The notes under the pieces: model-generated
Told to the model about the DNA's origin: nothing
Seen by the model: only the letters and a program-made list of their open reading frames with translations
The model's database searches: none
Part shown: positions 42,864-52,490 of the stretch, in pieces
Layout of the letters: each line of letters starts with the position of its first letter
How positions within the stretch are numbered: the first letter of the stretch is position 1
Source of the DNA: Mucilaginibacter tundrae
Lineage (GTDB): Bacteria > Bacteroidota > Bacteroidia > Sphingobacteriales > Sphingobacteriaceae
Reading direction: 5' to 3'
Length of the DNA stretch: 64,000 nucleotides
NCBI RefSeq assembly: GCF_013408825.1
Contig: NZ_JACCBZ010000001.1
Span: forward strand, 558,001-622,000
Made by a program: the position numbers and the translations under genes

Positions 42864-43469
42864 ATGAAAGCACTGGTGTTAAATTGTACCTTAAAACCAT
42901 CCCCGCAGGAATCAAATACCGAAGCATTGGTAAACATCGTGATCAAAGAATTGGAAAAGCTTGGCGTAAAAACTACGCTCATCCGCATAGCTGACCGAAA
43001 TGTGATGACGGGCACCAAATCTGCCAGTCAGGGTGACGGCGATGGGTGGCCTGCGATATTGGAGGAACTTTTATCCTCAAATATATTAATTCTGGCCAGC
43101 CCAACTTGGGTAGGCACGCTATCCAGTATTGCCATGCGCGTTTTGGAGCGGATCAATGGGCTGTATTCTGCATTTGATGAACACGGCCGCCCGGTAACCT
43201 ATAATAAAGTGGCTGGCTTTGTAGTAACCGGCGAAGAAGACGGTGCACGCCATGTAGTAACCGAAATGGCTGGCGCCCTAATGGATGTTGGTTTCACCAT
43301 TGCACCGCAATGTTACACTTATTGGAATAATGGCCCCGGTCCAGGGAAAGCCTACCTAAAATCCGATTTCAGAAAGGAGTGGTCATCCGAAACCGGCAAG
43401 CTTGCTGCGGCTAATGTGGTAGCTATCGCGAAAGCGTTAAAACATACGCCTATGCCACCAATGAAATAA
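42864..43469 (+). CDS. Flavodoxin-fold NAD(P)H reductase
   Basis: A 201-residue flavoprotein with the NADPH-dependent FMN reductase pattern: MKALVLNCTLKPSPQESNTEAL for the phosphate loop, LILASPTWVGTLSSIAMRVLERI for the flavin-binding region, and a glycine-rich GEEDGARHVVTEMAGALMDVGF segment. It probably reduces quinones or other small compounds using FMN. ATG 42864 is chosen over an in-frame start at 42843, which adds seven residues outside the conserved N-terminus. The following gene is an unknown 93-residue protein. Confidence 0.85.
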   Translation: MKALVLNCTLKPSPQESNTEALVNIVIKELEKLGVKTTLIRIADRNVMTGTKSASQGDGDGWPAILEELLSSNILILASPTWVGTLSSIAMRVLERINGLYSAFDEHGRPVTYNKVAGFVVTGEEDGARHVVTEMAGALMDVGFTIAPQCYTYWNNGPGPGKAYLKSDFRKEWSSETGKLAAANVVAIAKALKHTPMPPMK

Positions 43470-43524
43470 CTCCAAAACAAAAACCCATTTATTATGAGTA
43501 CCTTTAGAAAAATCCGGTACTTAT

Positions 43525-43806
43525 ATGATTTTGTTCTCAAAAAGAAACTTGCATTATTCCGATTACAAATGGAGCGCTTATCCCCATAACGATCCGCATG
43601 TATACGGAAAACCGGATGCAACACCTTTTGATAAAGAAGAAGGCAATGAAATGGTTTACCTCATAAACCGTTTAATGATACTTTGGGATTATCGCTTCGC
43701 CAATACAGGTAACAAGATCGAAAAATTGATTCATGACCAGCTACCGGCAGATATTAGCGCGCAGGAAGACGTTCAAACCTGGGTTAAAACTAACCTTAAG
43801 TTTTAA
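43525..43806 (+). CDS. Hypothetical protein, 93 aa
   Basis: A 93-residue soluble protein rich in Tyr, Trp and His at its N-terminus (YKWSAYPHNDPHVYGKPD), then a helix-rich second half. It has no signal peptide. It starts 55 bases after the reductase gene and may be co-transcribed with it. No family is recognised. A short overlapping frame from ATG 43494 ends at 43589 and is not used. Confidence 0.6.
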   Translation: MILFSKRNLHYSDYKWSAYPHNDPHVYGKPDATPFDKEEGNEMVYLINRLMILWDYRFANTGNKIEKLIHDQLPADISAQEDVQTWVKTNLKF

Positions 43807-44066
43807 ACAATAATCGTACAAAATACAATCATTATTTCTATTTTCGCCCGGACATAGCTGATCCGCGCTCGCGTTTTTGCAATTCCATTGTAAAAAACCT
43901 GTGCAAACTTATTGTTATCAAACAATTATAATCCTATTGTTATTCATATATTGTTTATTTGCCAGTGGCATTAAAATAATATTTTAATAACATGATTTAT
44001 TATTAAAAATGTGATATTTGATTATCTGATCACATCTTCCTTAATAAATCTGATCAACCTGTTCTA

Positions 44067-44810
44067 ATGAAAAACACTTCTTCCCTAGCAAAAATCCTTT
44101 CAATCGATATTGGAGGCTCACACATCAAAGCAACTATCCTGAACACAAAAGGCGAATTGCAAAAAGCTTACGATAAAGTAGTAACTCCAACACCCGCCAA
44201 TCCTGCAAATGTTGTTGCTTCTATTAAAAAGCTCGTGTCTGCTTTTCCTGATTATGATCACGTATCTGTTGGTTTCCCCGGATATGTGCGTGATGGTGTA
44301 ATAAAAACCGCCCCAAACCTGGGAACAGAAGATTGGAAAGATGTTGATTTTGCCGAACGTTTAACCCAGGAACTTGGTAAACCCACCAAAGTGGTTAACG
44401 ATGCAGATATGCAAGGCTTAGGCGTTGTTAGCGGCAAAGGTTTCGAGATGGTGCTTACCTTAGGTACCGGCTTTGGTACGGCCTTACTAATGAACGGTCA
44501 TTTACTACCACATTTAGAGGTAGCACACCATCCCATTTCAAAAAAAGAAACCTATGACGAATACATAGGCGAAAAAGCGCTGGAAAGGGACGGCAAAAAG
44601 AAGTGGAACAAACGCATGGAAAAAGTTTTTGAAGTTTTGAAAACAGTATTCAATTACGACACTTTATATATAGGTGGCGGTAATGCTGATAAGCTAAATT
44701 TCAAGCTGGACGATAACATGAAAATTGTAACAAACGAGGATGGAATAAAGGGAGGATCAAGGTTATGGACGGTTGAACATGACCCGCAAACAGCTAACCC
44801 TTCGGCATAA
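44067..44810 (+). CDS. ppgK: ROK-family polyphosphate glucokinase-like protein
   Basis: A 247-residue ROK kinase: LSIDIGGSHIKATILN for phosphate binding, NDADMQGLGVV, LTLGTGFGTALL, and IGGGNADKL at the C-terminus. Short length and lack of the ROK zinc-cysteine motif fit the polyphosphate/ATP glucokinase group (PpgK). It would make glucose 6-phosphate, the substrate of zwf encoded 6 kb downstream in the same pentose phosphate cluster. The phosphate donor is not fixed by sequence. It lies 42 bases before tkt and probably leads the operon. Confidence 0.82.
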   Translation: MKNTSSLAKILSIDIGGSHIKATILNTKGELQKAYDKVVTPTPANPANVVASIKKLVSAFPDYDHVSVGFPGYVRDGVIKTAPNLGTEDWKDVDFAERLTQELGKPTKVVNDADMQGLGVVSGKGFEMVLTLGTGFGTALLMNGHLLPHLEVAHHPISKKETYDEYIGEKALERDGKKKWNKRMEKVFEVLKTVFNYDTLYIGGGNADKLNFKLDDNMKIVTNEDGIKGGSRLWTVEHDPQTANPSA

Positions 44811-44852
44811 AGCATTTAAGCACCTAACATTACACTATTATATTTTTTAAAA

Positions 44853-46862
44853 ATGGATACTATAGCAATCCCAAGCATTGAAGAAAAAGGCATAAATACA
44901 GTCCGTATTTTAGCGGCCGATATGGTTCAAAAGGCTAATTCAGGCCACCCGGGTACCGCAATGGCGCTTTCGCCGATTGGCCACGTACTTTGGAAAGAAA
45001 CTTTAAATTATAACCCAAAGAATCCACATTGGGCAAACCGCGATAGGTTTATCCTGTCATGCGGTCACGCTTGCGTGCTACAATATAGCTATTTGCATTT
45101 AACCGGGTATGATGTAACACTGGATGATCTTAAAAACTTCCGCCAGTTGAACAGTAAAACCGCAGGTCACCCTGAATATGGTTTGTGCCCTGGTATTGAT
45201 GTAACAACCGGACCGTTGGGTCAGGGTTTTGCAAATGGTGTAGGCTTCGCTATCGCGCAAAAACACTTAGCGTCTCGTTACAACAAACCGGGTTTTGACA
45301 TTTTCAATTACCACATCTACGCTATCTGTAGCGATGGTGATATGATGGAAGGTGTTACTTCTGAAGCAGCTTCATTAGCAGGTCACCTGGAGTTAGGTAA
45401 TATCATTTATTTATATGATGATAACCACATCTCTATTGAAGGTGCAACCGACATTACCTTTAACGAAGATGTTAGCGAACGTTTCCGCGCATACGGCTGG
45501 CACGTACAGGAAATTGCTGATGCTAACGATGTTCACGCGATTGAATTAGCCATCACCAACGCTAAGGCTGAAGCGCAAAAACCATCATTGATCCGTGTTC
45601 GTTCACTGATCGCTTACGGTAGCCCGAACAAATCAGGTACCGCAGGCTCACACGGTGCGCCGCTTGGCGCCGATGAAGTGAAGTTGGTTAAAGAATTCTT
45701 TGGGTTCGATCCAAATAAATCGTTCGATATTCCTACGGACGTAGCCGAATATTATAGAAAAGTTGGCGCGAGAGGTGAAGATACCGAAGCAAAATGGAAT
45801 AAATTATTTGCTGACTATAAAGCACAATTCCCTGAATTAGCTGAAGAGTACGAAACAGCTGTTAAAGGCGAATTACCTAAAGGCTGGGACGCCGACCTGC
45901 CAACATTTAAAGCATCTGATCCTAAGGTTGCAACCCGTGTTGCATCCGGTAAAGCGTTAAATGCGCTTGCTGCAAAAATCCCTTACCTAATTGGTGGTGC
46001 TGCGGATTTGGCTCCGTCAACCGAAACTAACTTAAAAAACTTCGATTCATTTACCTCTGAAAACAGGGCAGGCCGTAACTTCCACTTTGGTATCCGCGAG
46101 CATGCAATGGGTTCAGCAATGAATGGCATGTCGTTAACACCAGGCGTTATTCCTTTCGGCGCAACATTCCTGATGTTCTCTGAATATATGCGCCCGCCTA
46201 TCCGCTTGGCCTCCATCATGAAAATAAGCCCGATCTTCGTTTACACACACGATAGTATTGGCTTAGGCGAAGATGGTACTACCCACCAACCGGTTGAGCA
46301 ATTGGCGTCATTACGTTCTATACCACGTATTACCGTTATCCGCCCTGCTGATGCAAACGAAACTGTAGAGGCATGGAAAGTAGCAGTTACACATAAGGAT
46401 GGCCCGGTTGTATTGGTATTCACCCGCCAGGGCTTACCTATCCTCGATCAGGATAAATACGGTAAAGCATCAAACCTTGCAAAAGGCGCTTACATATTAT
46501 CAGAAGCCAGCAAAAACCCTGATTTGATCTTAATAGCAACAGGTTCTGAGGTTGCTTTAATCATGGAAGCACAAGCTAAACTGGAGGCTGAAGGTATTTC
46601 AACCCGCGTGGTAAGCATGCCATCATGGGAATTATTTGAAAAACAAGATGCTGCTTACAAAGAGTCGGTATTCCCTAAAGCATACCGCAAACGTTTAGCA
46701 GTAGAGATGGCATCACCAATGGGCTGGATCAAATACACTACCGACGAAGGCGATATGTTAGGCATGGAAACTTTCGGCGAATCAGCACCGGCAGAGGACT
46801 TGTACAAACATTTCGGCTTTACTGTTGATAACGTAGTTAAAAGAGCGAAAGCGATATTATAA
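44853..46862 (+). CDS. tkt: Transketolase
   Basis: A 669-residue thiamine-diphosphate enzyme that moves two-carbon units between sugar phosphates in the non-oxidative pentose phosphate pathway. N-terminal ANSGHPGTAMAL and DRFILSCGHACVL, ThDP-binding GDGDMMEGVTSEA-like region (CSDGDMMEGV), C-terminal FGIREHAMGSAMNG, HDSIGLGEDGTTHQPVEQLASLR and the terminal domain with ATGSEVALI are all in order. Length is normal. Next gene is rpiA, after a word-repeat inverted repeat. Confidence 0.96.
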   Translation: MDTIAIPSIEEKGINTVRILAADMVQKANSGHPGTAMALSPIGHVLWKETLNYNPKNPHWANRDRFILSCGHACVLQYSYLHLTGYDVTLDDLKNFRQLNSKTAGHPEYGLCPGIDVTTGPLGQGFANGVGFAIAQKHLASRYNKPGFDIFNYHIYAICSDGDMMEGVTSEAASLAGHLELGNIIYLYDDNHISIEGATDITFNEDVSERFRAYGWHVQEIADANDVHAIELAITNAKAEAQKPSLIRVRSLIAYGSPNKSGTAGSHGAPLGADEVKLVKEFFGFDPNKSFDIPTDVAEYYRKVGARGEDTEAKWNKLFADYKAQFPELAEEYETAVKGELPKGWDADLPTFKASDPKVATRVASGKALNALAAKIPYLIGGAADLAPSTETNLKNFDSFTSENRAGRNFHFGIREHAMGSAMNGMSLTPGVIPFGATFLMFSEYMRPPIRLASIMKISPIFVYTHDSIGLGEDGTTHQPVEQLASLRSIPRITVIRPADANETVEAWKVAVTHKDGPVVLVFTRQGLPILDQDKYGKASNLAKGAYILSEASKNPDLILIATGSEVALIMEAQAKLEAEGISTRVVSMPSWELFEKQDAAYKESVFPKAYRKRLAVEMASPMGWIKYTTDEGDMLGMETFGESAPAEDLYKHFGFTVDNVVKRAKAIL

Positions 46863-46865
46863 TAT

Positions 46866-46984
46866 AGATGTGAGATTGGAGATATGAGTATTGAGATTCT
46901 TTCAATACTCATATCTCTATCTCATTTAAAGATTTGAGGTAAACTACTATCTGTCTCAATTCTCATATCTCACGTCTCAAATCT
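46866..46984. repeat. Word-repeat inverted repeat D with two alternative right arms
   Basis: The left arm (46871-46894) pairs almost perfectly with 46902-46924 (one-base bulge). A second right copy (46951-46984) also pairs with 46866-46899, at 26 of 34 positions. The words are TGAGAT, GATATGAG and ATTGAGA. The element lies between tkt and rpiA. Confidence 0.75.
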
Positions 46985-46990
46985 AAAATA

Positions 46991-47689
46991 ATGAATTGGC
47001 AGAGCGACATACTTACAAATCTGGGATGGTCTGGAACCATCATCAACCTTGAAGGAAAACAAAAGGTTGCTGATGAGATTGCCGCCAAAGTTAAGGATGG
47101 CGATATATTGGGTGTCGGTTCGGGCTCGACGGTTTATGTGGCTTTACTGGCTATCGCTAAAAGAATAAAAGAAGAAGGGTTAAAGGTGAAAGCCATTCCA
47201 ACATCTATCGAAATTTCGCTTTTTTGCGCTAAGCTTGGTATACCGTTAACCACGCTTTACGAATACAAACCCGATTGGCTGTTTGACGGTGCCGATGAAG
47301 TAGATCCCGACAAAAGTTTAATTAAAGGCCGCGGCGGGGCAATGTTTAAAGAGAAACTGCTCATCAGCTCAAGCCCTAAAAATTATATTATTGTTGATGA
47401 CAGCAAGCTGGTAAAAAAGCTTGGCACTAATTTCCCGATACCTATTGAGGTTTTTCCGCCTGCTTTATTACATGTAGAAGAGGAATTGAAAAAGCTGGGC
47501 GTAACGGAACTATTATTAAGGCCGGCAAAAGGTAAAGACGGACCTGTAATTACCGAAAATGGTAATTTGATTTTGGATGCCCGTTTTAATGATATTGGCA
47601 AAAGCATGGAGCGCGATATTATTGCCATAACCGGCGTAATAGAAAGCGGCTTATTTATAAATTACAACGTAGAGATTTTAATGGCATAG
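46991..47689 (+). CDS. rpiA: Ribose-5-phosphate isomerase A
   Basis: A 232-residue RpiA that interconverts ribose 5-phosphate and ribulose 5-phosphate. The motifs are LGVGSGSTVYVAL (phosphate loop), DGADEVDPDKSLIKGRGGAM (catalytic Asp and Glu region) and FPIPIEVFPPALL. The N-terminus is longer than in E. coli, starting MNWQSDILTNLGW. It is unrelated to RpiB encoded at 4389-4826. It lies between tkt and tal. Confidence 0.95.
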   Translation: MNWQSDILTNLGWSGTIINLEGKQKVADEIAAKVKDGDILGVGSGSTVYVALLAIAKRIKEEGLKVKAIPTSIEISLFCAKLGIPLTTLYEYKPDWLFDGADEVDPDKSLIKGRGGAMFKEKLLISSSPKNYIIVDDSKLVKKLGTNFPIPIEVFPPALLHVEEELKKLGVTELLLRPAKGKDGPVITENGNLILDARFNDIGKSMERDIIAITGVIESGLFINYNVEILMA

Positions 47690-47781
47690 AATTATGACAT
47701 TAACCTACAAAACGCAAAAATAGGTGGTACACTTATTGACGCTAAATAAACTAAAAGCACTAATTAATACATATACTCACA

Positions 47782-48879
47782 ATGGAAACTAACAAAGTAA
47801 AACAAATACACAGCTTCGGACAAAGCATCTGGCTGGACTTTATTGACCGCGAAATCATTGCGTCAGGTAAATTAAAAAAACTGATCGACGAAGAAGGCAT
47901 CAGGGGTGTAACCTCTAACCCGGCAATTTTCGAGAAAGCGATCACCAGCGGATCTGATTATGACAAGGACATTGTTGAGTTAGCAAAAACCACTTCGGAT
48001 AACGAAGAATTATTTTTCAAATTAGCCATAAAGGATATTCAAAATGCTACGGCGTTATTTGAAGATGTATACAACGAAGGTATTGTAGGCGCAGATGGTT
48101 ATGTTAGCCTGGAAGTTTCTCCGTTTTTGGCATTAAAAACAGAAGAAACTGCTGCACAGGCAGAAAAACTGTGGAAAGAAGTTGACCGCAAAAACGTAAT
48201 GATCAAAATTCCGGGCACACAACCTGGTTTAGCGGCTATCCGCCAGTCAATCGGTAAAGGCATCAACATTAACGTTACTTTATTATTTGGTTTAGACCGT
48301 TACCGCGCGGTAACTGATGCTTATATTTCAGGTTTAGAAGACCATTTGGCAGCAGGACACAAAATTGGCCACATTTCATCAGTAGCAAGCTTTTTCTTAA
48401 GCCGTATTGATGTTTTGGTTGATCCATTGTTGGACGAAAAAGGCTTAGGCGATTTAAAAGGCGAAGTTGCTATCGCGTCAGCTAAAAAAGCGTACGAAAT
48501 TTACAAAGAAGTATTCAGCAGCGAGCGCTGGAAAAAACTGGAAGCTCAAGGCGCTAAACCACAACGTTTGTTATGGGCAAGTACCAGCAGCAAAAACCCT
48601 GCATTTAAAGATACCAAATACGTTGAAGCGTTGATCGGTAAAGATACCGTTGATACTGTTCCATTGGAAACTATCGAAGCATTTGCCGATCATGGTGTTG
48701 CTGCGGATACTTTAGAGCAAGGCCAGGATAAAGCAACTGAAACTTTAGACAGGTTGAAAAAAGCCGGTATTGATATCGACAAACTGACTCAACAATTAGA
48801 AGACGAGGGTATTGATAAATTTAACAAGCCTTTCGAAAAATTATTGCAAGCAATCGAAGATCAAAAAAACAAAAAATAA
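47782..48879 (+). CDS. tal: Transaldolase
   Basis: A 365-residue transaldolase of the longer (TalB/Tal-Pgi type) subfamily that exchanges dihydroxyacetone units between sedoheptulose 7-phosphate and glyceraldehyde 3-phosphate. Motifs are GVTSNPAIFEKAI near the N-terminus, the Schiff-base Lys in MIKIPGTQPGL, GININVTLLFGLDRY and LLWASTSSKNPAF. Its start lies 92 bases after rpiA, and a HAD gene follows 2 bases after the stop. Confidence 0.95.
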   Translation: METNKVKQIHSFGQSIWLDFIDREIIASGKLKKLIDEEGIRGVTSNPAIFEKAITSGSDYDKDIVELAKTTSDNEELFFKLAIKDIQNATALFEDVYNEGIVGADGYVSLEVSPFLALKTEETAAQAEKLWKEVDRKNVMIKIPGTQPGLAAIRQSIGKGININVTLLFGLDRYRAVTDAYISGLEDHLAAGHKIGHISSVASFFLSRIDVLVDPLLDEKGLGDLKGEVAIASAKKAYEIYKEVFSSERWKKLEAQGAKPQRLLWASTSSKNPAFKDTKYVEALIGKDTVDTVPLETIEAFADHGVAADTLEQGQDKATETLDRLKKAGIDIDKLTQQLEDEGIDKFNKPFEKLLQAIEDQKNKK

Positions 48880-48881
48880 GC

Positions 48882-49511
48882 GTGGAAACATTAGCTGTGA
48901 AATTCCTGTTTTTTGATATCGGTGGTATATTACTTACCAATGGCTGGGGTCATGAATCCCGCGAGGAAGCGGCACGTAAATTCGGGCTCGATTACAGCGA
49001 GGTTAAAGAGCTGCACACCTTTATTTTTAATGTATACGAAGCGTCAGGTGTTGACCTTGACGAATACCTGGACACGGTAGTTTTTAACCACCCGCGCGAT
49101 TTTACCCGCGAAGATTTTAAGAACTTCATGTTTGAGCAATCGGTTGAACTGCCTGATATGCTGGCCTGGTTAAAAGAATGGAAAAAGGATTGTGGTTTCA
49201 GGATAATTGCCATCAACAATGAGGGTAAGGAACTAAACGATTATCGCATCAAAAAATTCAAACTGCACGATGTATTCGACGCGTTCGTTTCTTCGTGCGA
49301 AGTAAAGATCCGCAAGCCCGATCCCGCTATATTTAAACTGGCAATGGGCATAGCTATGGCTCAACCACAGGAATGTGTGTATTTTGACGATAGGAAAATG
49401 TTTGCACTTGCTGCCAAGAAATTAGGCATGCGCGCATATCAGCATACCGACTTTAAGATCACGAAAAAAATACTGGAAGATTTAAAAAAAGAACAAACTC
49501 AAACAAAATGA
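48882..49511 (+). CDS. HAD-superfamily phosphatase within pentose phosphate cluster
   Basis: A 209-residue HAD hydrolase of the YihX/epoxide-hydrolase-N-terminal type: motif I is FFDIGGILL (second Asp of DxD replaced by Gly, as in that group), motif II falls near IIAINNEGKELNDYRIKKF, motif III is KIRKPDPAIF, and motif IV is VYFDDRKMF. It probably dephosphorylates a sugar phosphate. GTG 48882 is used; GTG 48897 (MKFLFFD) is an equally good start. It overlaps gnd by 4 bases (ATGA), so the two are coupled. Confidence 0.82.
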   Translation: METLAVKFLFFDIGGILLTNGWGHESREEAARKFGLDYSEVKELHTFIFNVYEASGVDLDEYLDTVVFNHPRDFTREDFKNFMFEQSVELPDMLAWLKEWKKDCGFRIIAINNEGKELNDYRIKKFKLHDVFDAFVSSCEVKIRKPDPAIFKLAMGIAMAQPQECVYFDDRKMFALAAKKLGMRAYQHTDFKITKKILEDLKKEQTQTK

Positions 49512-50941
49512 GCGACACAACAGATAAATACGATTTTGGCATGATAGGCCTTGGTACCATGGGCCGTAACCTGCTATTAAACATGGGCGACCATGGTGTT
49601 AAAGGTGCCGGTTTTGATAAGGATGTCTCAAAAGGCCAATTATTAGAGCAGGAAAGCACGCATAAAAACCTTAAAGGTTTTAGCGAAGTTGAACCTTTTG
49701 TTAAAAGTCTTAAAAGTCCGCGCGCTATAATGATGCTGGTTCCGGCTGGTAAAATTGTGGATGATGTAATTGCTGAGCTATTGCCTTTGCTTGATAAAGG
49801 TGATATTTTGATAGATGGCGGCAACTCGCATTTTACGGATACAAACCGCCGTGTTGATGAATTGGAAGCAAAAGGTTTCCACTTCTTCGGTATGGGTATT
49901 TCAGGTGGTGAAGAAGGTGCTCGCCGCGGCCCGAGCATGATGCCGGGTGGCGATAAAGATGCCTACAATGTAATGAAACCGATATTGGAATCTATCGCTG
50001 CTAAAGTTGATGGCGCTCCATGTGTAACCTACATTGGCCCTGGTGCATCAGGCCACTTTGTTAAGATGGTTCACAACGGTATTGAGTACGGTATTATGCA
50101 ATTAATTGCTGAAACCTACGAAGTGCTCAAAACCGGTTTAAAAATGGATAACGAAGCCATCAAAAACGTATTTACCAAATGGAATGATGGCCGTTTAAGT
50201 TCATTTCTTTTGGAGATCACAAAAGACATATTTAATTACAAAGCTCCGGGAACGGATCACTTATTATTGGATGATATCAAGGACGAGGCCAAAGCAAAAG
50301 GTACCGGTAAATGGACATCGCAGGTGGCTATGGACCTGCAGGCACCTATCCCAAGTATCGATACAGCAGTATCCATGCGCGATCTTTCTAAATACAAAGA
50401 AATGCGTTTAGAAGCAGCAAAAGTTTACAGCCAAAATTCACCGAAATTGAATATTGGCAATACTGAAGAGTTTTTAGAAGCTTTAGAGCAAGCATATTAT
50501 TTCAGCATGGTGATTACTTATGCGCAAGGCATGTTCATGTTGTCGAATGCCTCTAAAGAGTATAGCTATGATCTTCATTTAGATGAGATCGCTAAGATCT
50601 GGCGTGGTGGTTGTATCATCCGTTCAACATTCCTGAACGATATTTATAATGCATTCAAAGGAAACGCGAAATTATCACACTTATTACTGGATGCCAACGT
50701 TGAGAAATTAGTTAGCGCGGCATTACCGGGTGCAAGAAAAGTAATCTCTTCTGCAATTACCGCAGGTATTGCTGTTCCTTCTTATGCTGCTTCGTTAAGC
50801 TATTTTGACAACTTCCGTACCGGAAGGATGCCATCAAACCTTACACAAGCACAACGCGACTACTTTGGCGCGCACACTTATGAATTGGTTGGTAAAGAGG
50901 GCGTTTTTCACACACAATGGGTACCAAAAAGCGATCATTAA
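49508..50941 (+). CDS. gnd: 6-phosphogluconate dehydrogenase, decarboxylating
   Basis: A 477-residue full-length enzyme that oxidises 6-phosphogluconate to ribulose 5-phosphate, CO2 and NADPH (or NADH). Motifs: IGLGTMGRNLLLNM for cofactor binding, GNSHFTDTNRR, GISGGEEGARRGPSMMPGG, HNGIEYGIMQLIAETY and KGTGKWTSQVAMDLQAPIP. The start overlaps the HAD gene stop (ATGA). It is 34 bases before zwf. Confidence 0.97.
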   Translation: MSDTTDKYDFGMIGLGTMGRNLLLNMGDHGVKGAGFDKDVSKGQLLEQESTHKNLKGFSEVEPFVKSLKSPRAIMMLVPAGKIVDDVIAELLPLLDKGDILIDGGNSHFTDTNRRVDELEAKGFHFFGMGISGGEEGARRGPSMMPGGDKDAYNVMKPILESIAAKVDGAPCVTYIGPGASGHFVKMVHNGIEYGIMQLIAETYEVLKTGLKMDNEAIKNVFTKWNDGRLSSFLLEITKDIFNYKAPGTDHLLLDDIKDEAKAKGTGKWTSQVAMDLQAPIPSIDTAVSMRDLSKYKEMRLEAAKVYSQNSPKLNIGNTEEFLEALEQAYYFSMVITYAQGMFMLSNASKEYSYDLHLDEIAKIWRGGCIIRSTFLNDIYNAFKGNAKLSHLLLDANVEKLVSAALPGARKVISSAITAGIAVPSYAASLSYFDNFRTGRMPSNLTQAQRDYFGAHTYELVGKEGVFHTQWVPKSDH

Positions 50942-50975
50942 TTAATTTTTAATTAGCCGATAGAAATATATTACC

Positions 50976-52487
50976 ATGGATTCAACTAAAAATCAACCTA
51001 CAATATTTATCATTTTTGGAGGTACAGGAGATTTAAATGCCCGTAAACTGGCGCCTGCACTTTATAACCTGTTTTTGGACAATTGGTTGCCAAAACAGTT
51101 TGCCATAATCGGTACAGGCCGCACCAAACTTACTGATGATGATTTCAAAAAGAAATTATTAGATGATATCAACCAGTTTTCGCGTAGCGGTAAAGCTGAT
51201 AAGAAAAAATGGGACGAGTTCTCCAAAAACTTGTATTACCAGGTATCAGACATTAATGATTCTGAAACTTATAAAGAGTTTGGCAAGCAGGTAGAAACCC
51301 GCAACGCGGAGTGGAAAACCAAAGCCAATGTAATTTATTACATGGCGGTGTCACCTAACTTTTTCCCAATCATCGCGTCCAATATTTCAAAAGCAGGTTT
51401 GGCCGAGGACAAAGAGAAAACAAGAATCGTTATCGAAAAACCTTTCGGGCATGACTTGGAGACTGCTAAAGAGTTAAACACTTTACTATCGAGCATTTTC
51501 GATGAAAAACAGATCTACCGTATAGACCACTATTTGGGGAAAGAAACGGTTCAAAATATTATGGCATTCCGTTTCGCCAACTCTATTTTGGAGCCGATAT
51601 GGAACCGTAACTATATTGAGCACGTACAGATTTCCGTTACCGAACAATTGGGCGTTGAAGAACGTGGCGATTACTACGATGGCGCCGGCGCTTTACGCGA
51701 TATGATCCAGAATCACCTGTTACAATTATTGTGCTTAGTGGCGATGGAAACGCCGGTTAATTTTAGCGCCGATGAGATACGCAACCGCAAAGTTGATGTA
51801 TTGCATGCAATGCGTAAATTCTCGCCTGATGACGTACGTAATTCAGCTGTACGTGGCCAATATGGTAAGGGATGGATGGAAGGTAAAGAAGTCACCGGTT
51901 ACCGTGACGAGCCTAAGGTTGATCCGGATTCAAACACCGAAACTTTTGCTGCTGTTAAATTTTTTGTAGATAACTGGCGCTGGCAAGGTATTCCTTTCTA
52001 CTTGCGTACAGGTAAAAGGCTGCACCAATCATCATCGGTAATCACTATTCAGTTTAAGGATGTACCACATAAGGTATTCCCTACGGAAGCTGCTGAAAGC
52101 TGGCAACAGAACAGGCTGATCATCAGCATACAGCCGGAAATGAGCATCCGCTTGCAGGTACAGGCTAAACGCCCGGGATTGGATATGATTTTAAATACCG
52201 TTGATATGGTATTTGATTATAAGGGCACTTACACCAGTCAGGCACCTGAAGCTTACGAAACCCTATTGTTAGATACCATGCTGGGCGACCAAACCCTGTT
52301 TATGCGTGGCGACCAGGTAGAGGCTGCATGGGATCTGATCATGCCGATACTGAGTACATGGACAAACAAGAAGAGTTTAAACTTCCCTAACTATTCTGCC
52401 AACTCATGGGGGCCTGAAAGTGCTGAAGCATTAATAGCACGCGATGGTTTTACATGGTTCTCACTGCCCTTAAAGGACAAAAAATAA
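50976..52487 (+). CDS. zwf: Glucose-6-phosphate 1-dehydrogenase
   Basis: A 503-residue enzyme that oxidises glucose 6-phosphate to 6-phosphogluconolactone. Motifs: FGGTGDLNARKLAPAL for NADP binding, RIVIEKPFGHD, RIDHYLGKETVQNIMAFRFAN (catalytic His in RIDHYLGKE), and the substrate region YDGAGALRDMIQNHLLQLL. The length and C-terminus fit the family. It is placed between gnd and pgl with gaps of 34 and 3 bases. Confidence 0.97.
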   Translation: MDSTKNQPTIFIIFGGTGDLNARKLAPALYNLFLDNWLPKQFAIIGTGRTKLTDDDFKKKLLDDINQFSRSGKADKKKWDEFSKNLYYQVSDINDSETYKEFGKQVETRNAEWKTKANVIYYMAVSPNFFPIIASNISKAGLAEDKEKTRIVIEKPFGHDLETAKELNTLLSSIFDEKQIYRIDHYLGKETVQNIMAFRFANSILEPIWNRNYIEHVQISVTEQLGVEERGDYYDGAGALRDMIQNHLLQLLCLVAMETPVNFSADEIRNRKVDVLHAMRKFSPDDVRNSAVRGQYGKGWMEGKEVTGYRDEPKVDPDSNTETFAAVKFFVDNWRWQGIPFYLRTGKRLHQSSSVITIQFKDVPHKVFPTEAAESWQQNRLIISIQPEMSIRLQVQAKRPGLDMILNTVDMVFDYKGTYTSQAPEAYETLLLDTMLGDQTLFMRGDQVEAAWDLIMPILSTWTNKKSLNFPNYSANSWGPESAEALIARDGFTWFSLPLKDKK

Positions 52488-52490
52488 TTT

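Noticed and set aside
43494..43589. Short frame MSTFRKIRYLYDFVLKKKL before and across the 93-residue gene
   Set aside because: Only 31 codons, overlaps the longer gene in another frame, and no evidence for a frameshift joining the two.
44011..44036. TGTGAT...ATCACA inverted repeat upstream of the glucokinase, considered as a CRP-type site
   Set aside because: The spacer is far longer than the 6 bases of a CRP site, so the match is probably chance.
43807..44066. Gap before the pentose phosphate cluster checked for tRNA genes or riboswitches
   Set aside because: No cloverleaf, no T-loop GTTCRANNC sequence and no conserved riboswitch core was visible.
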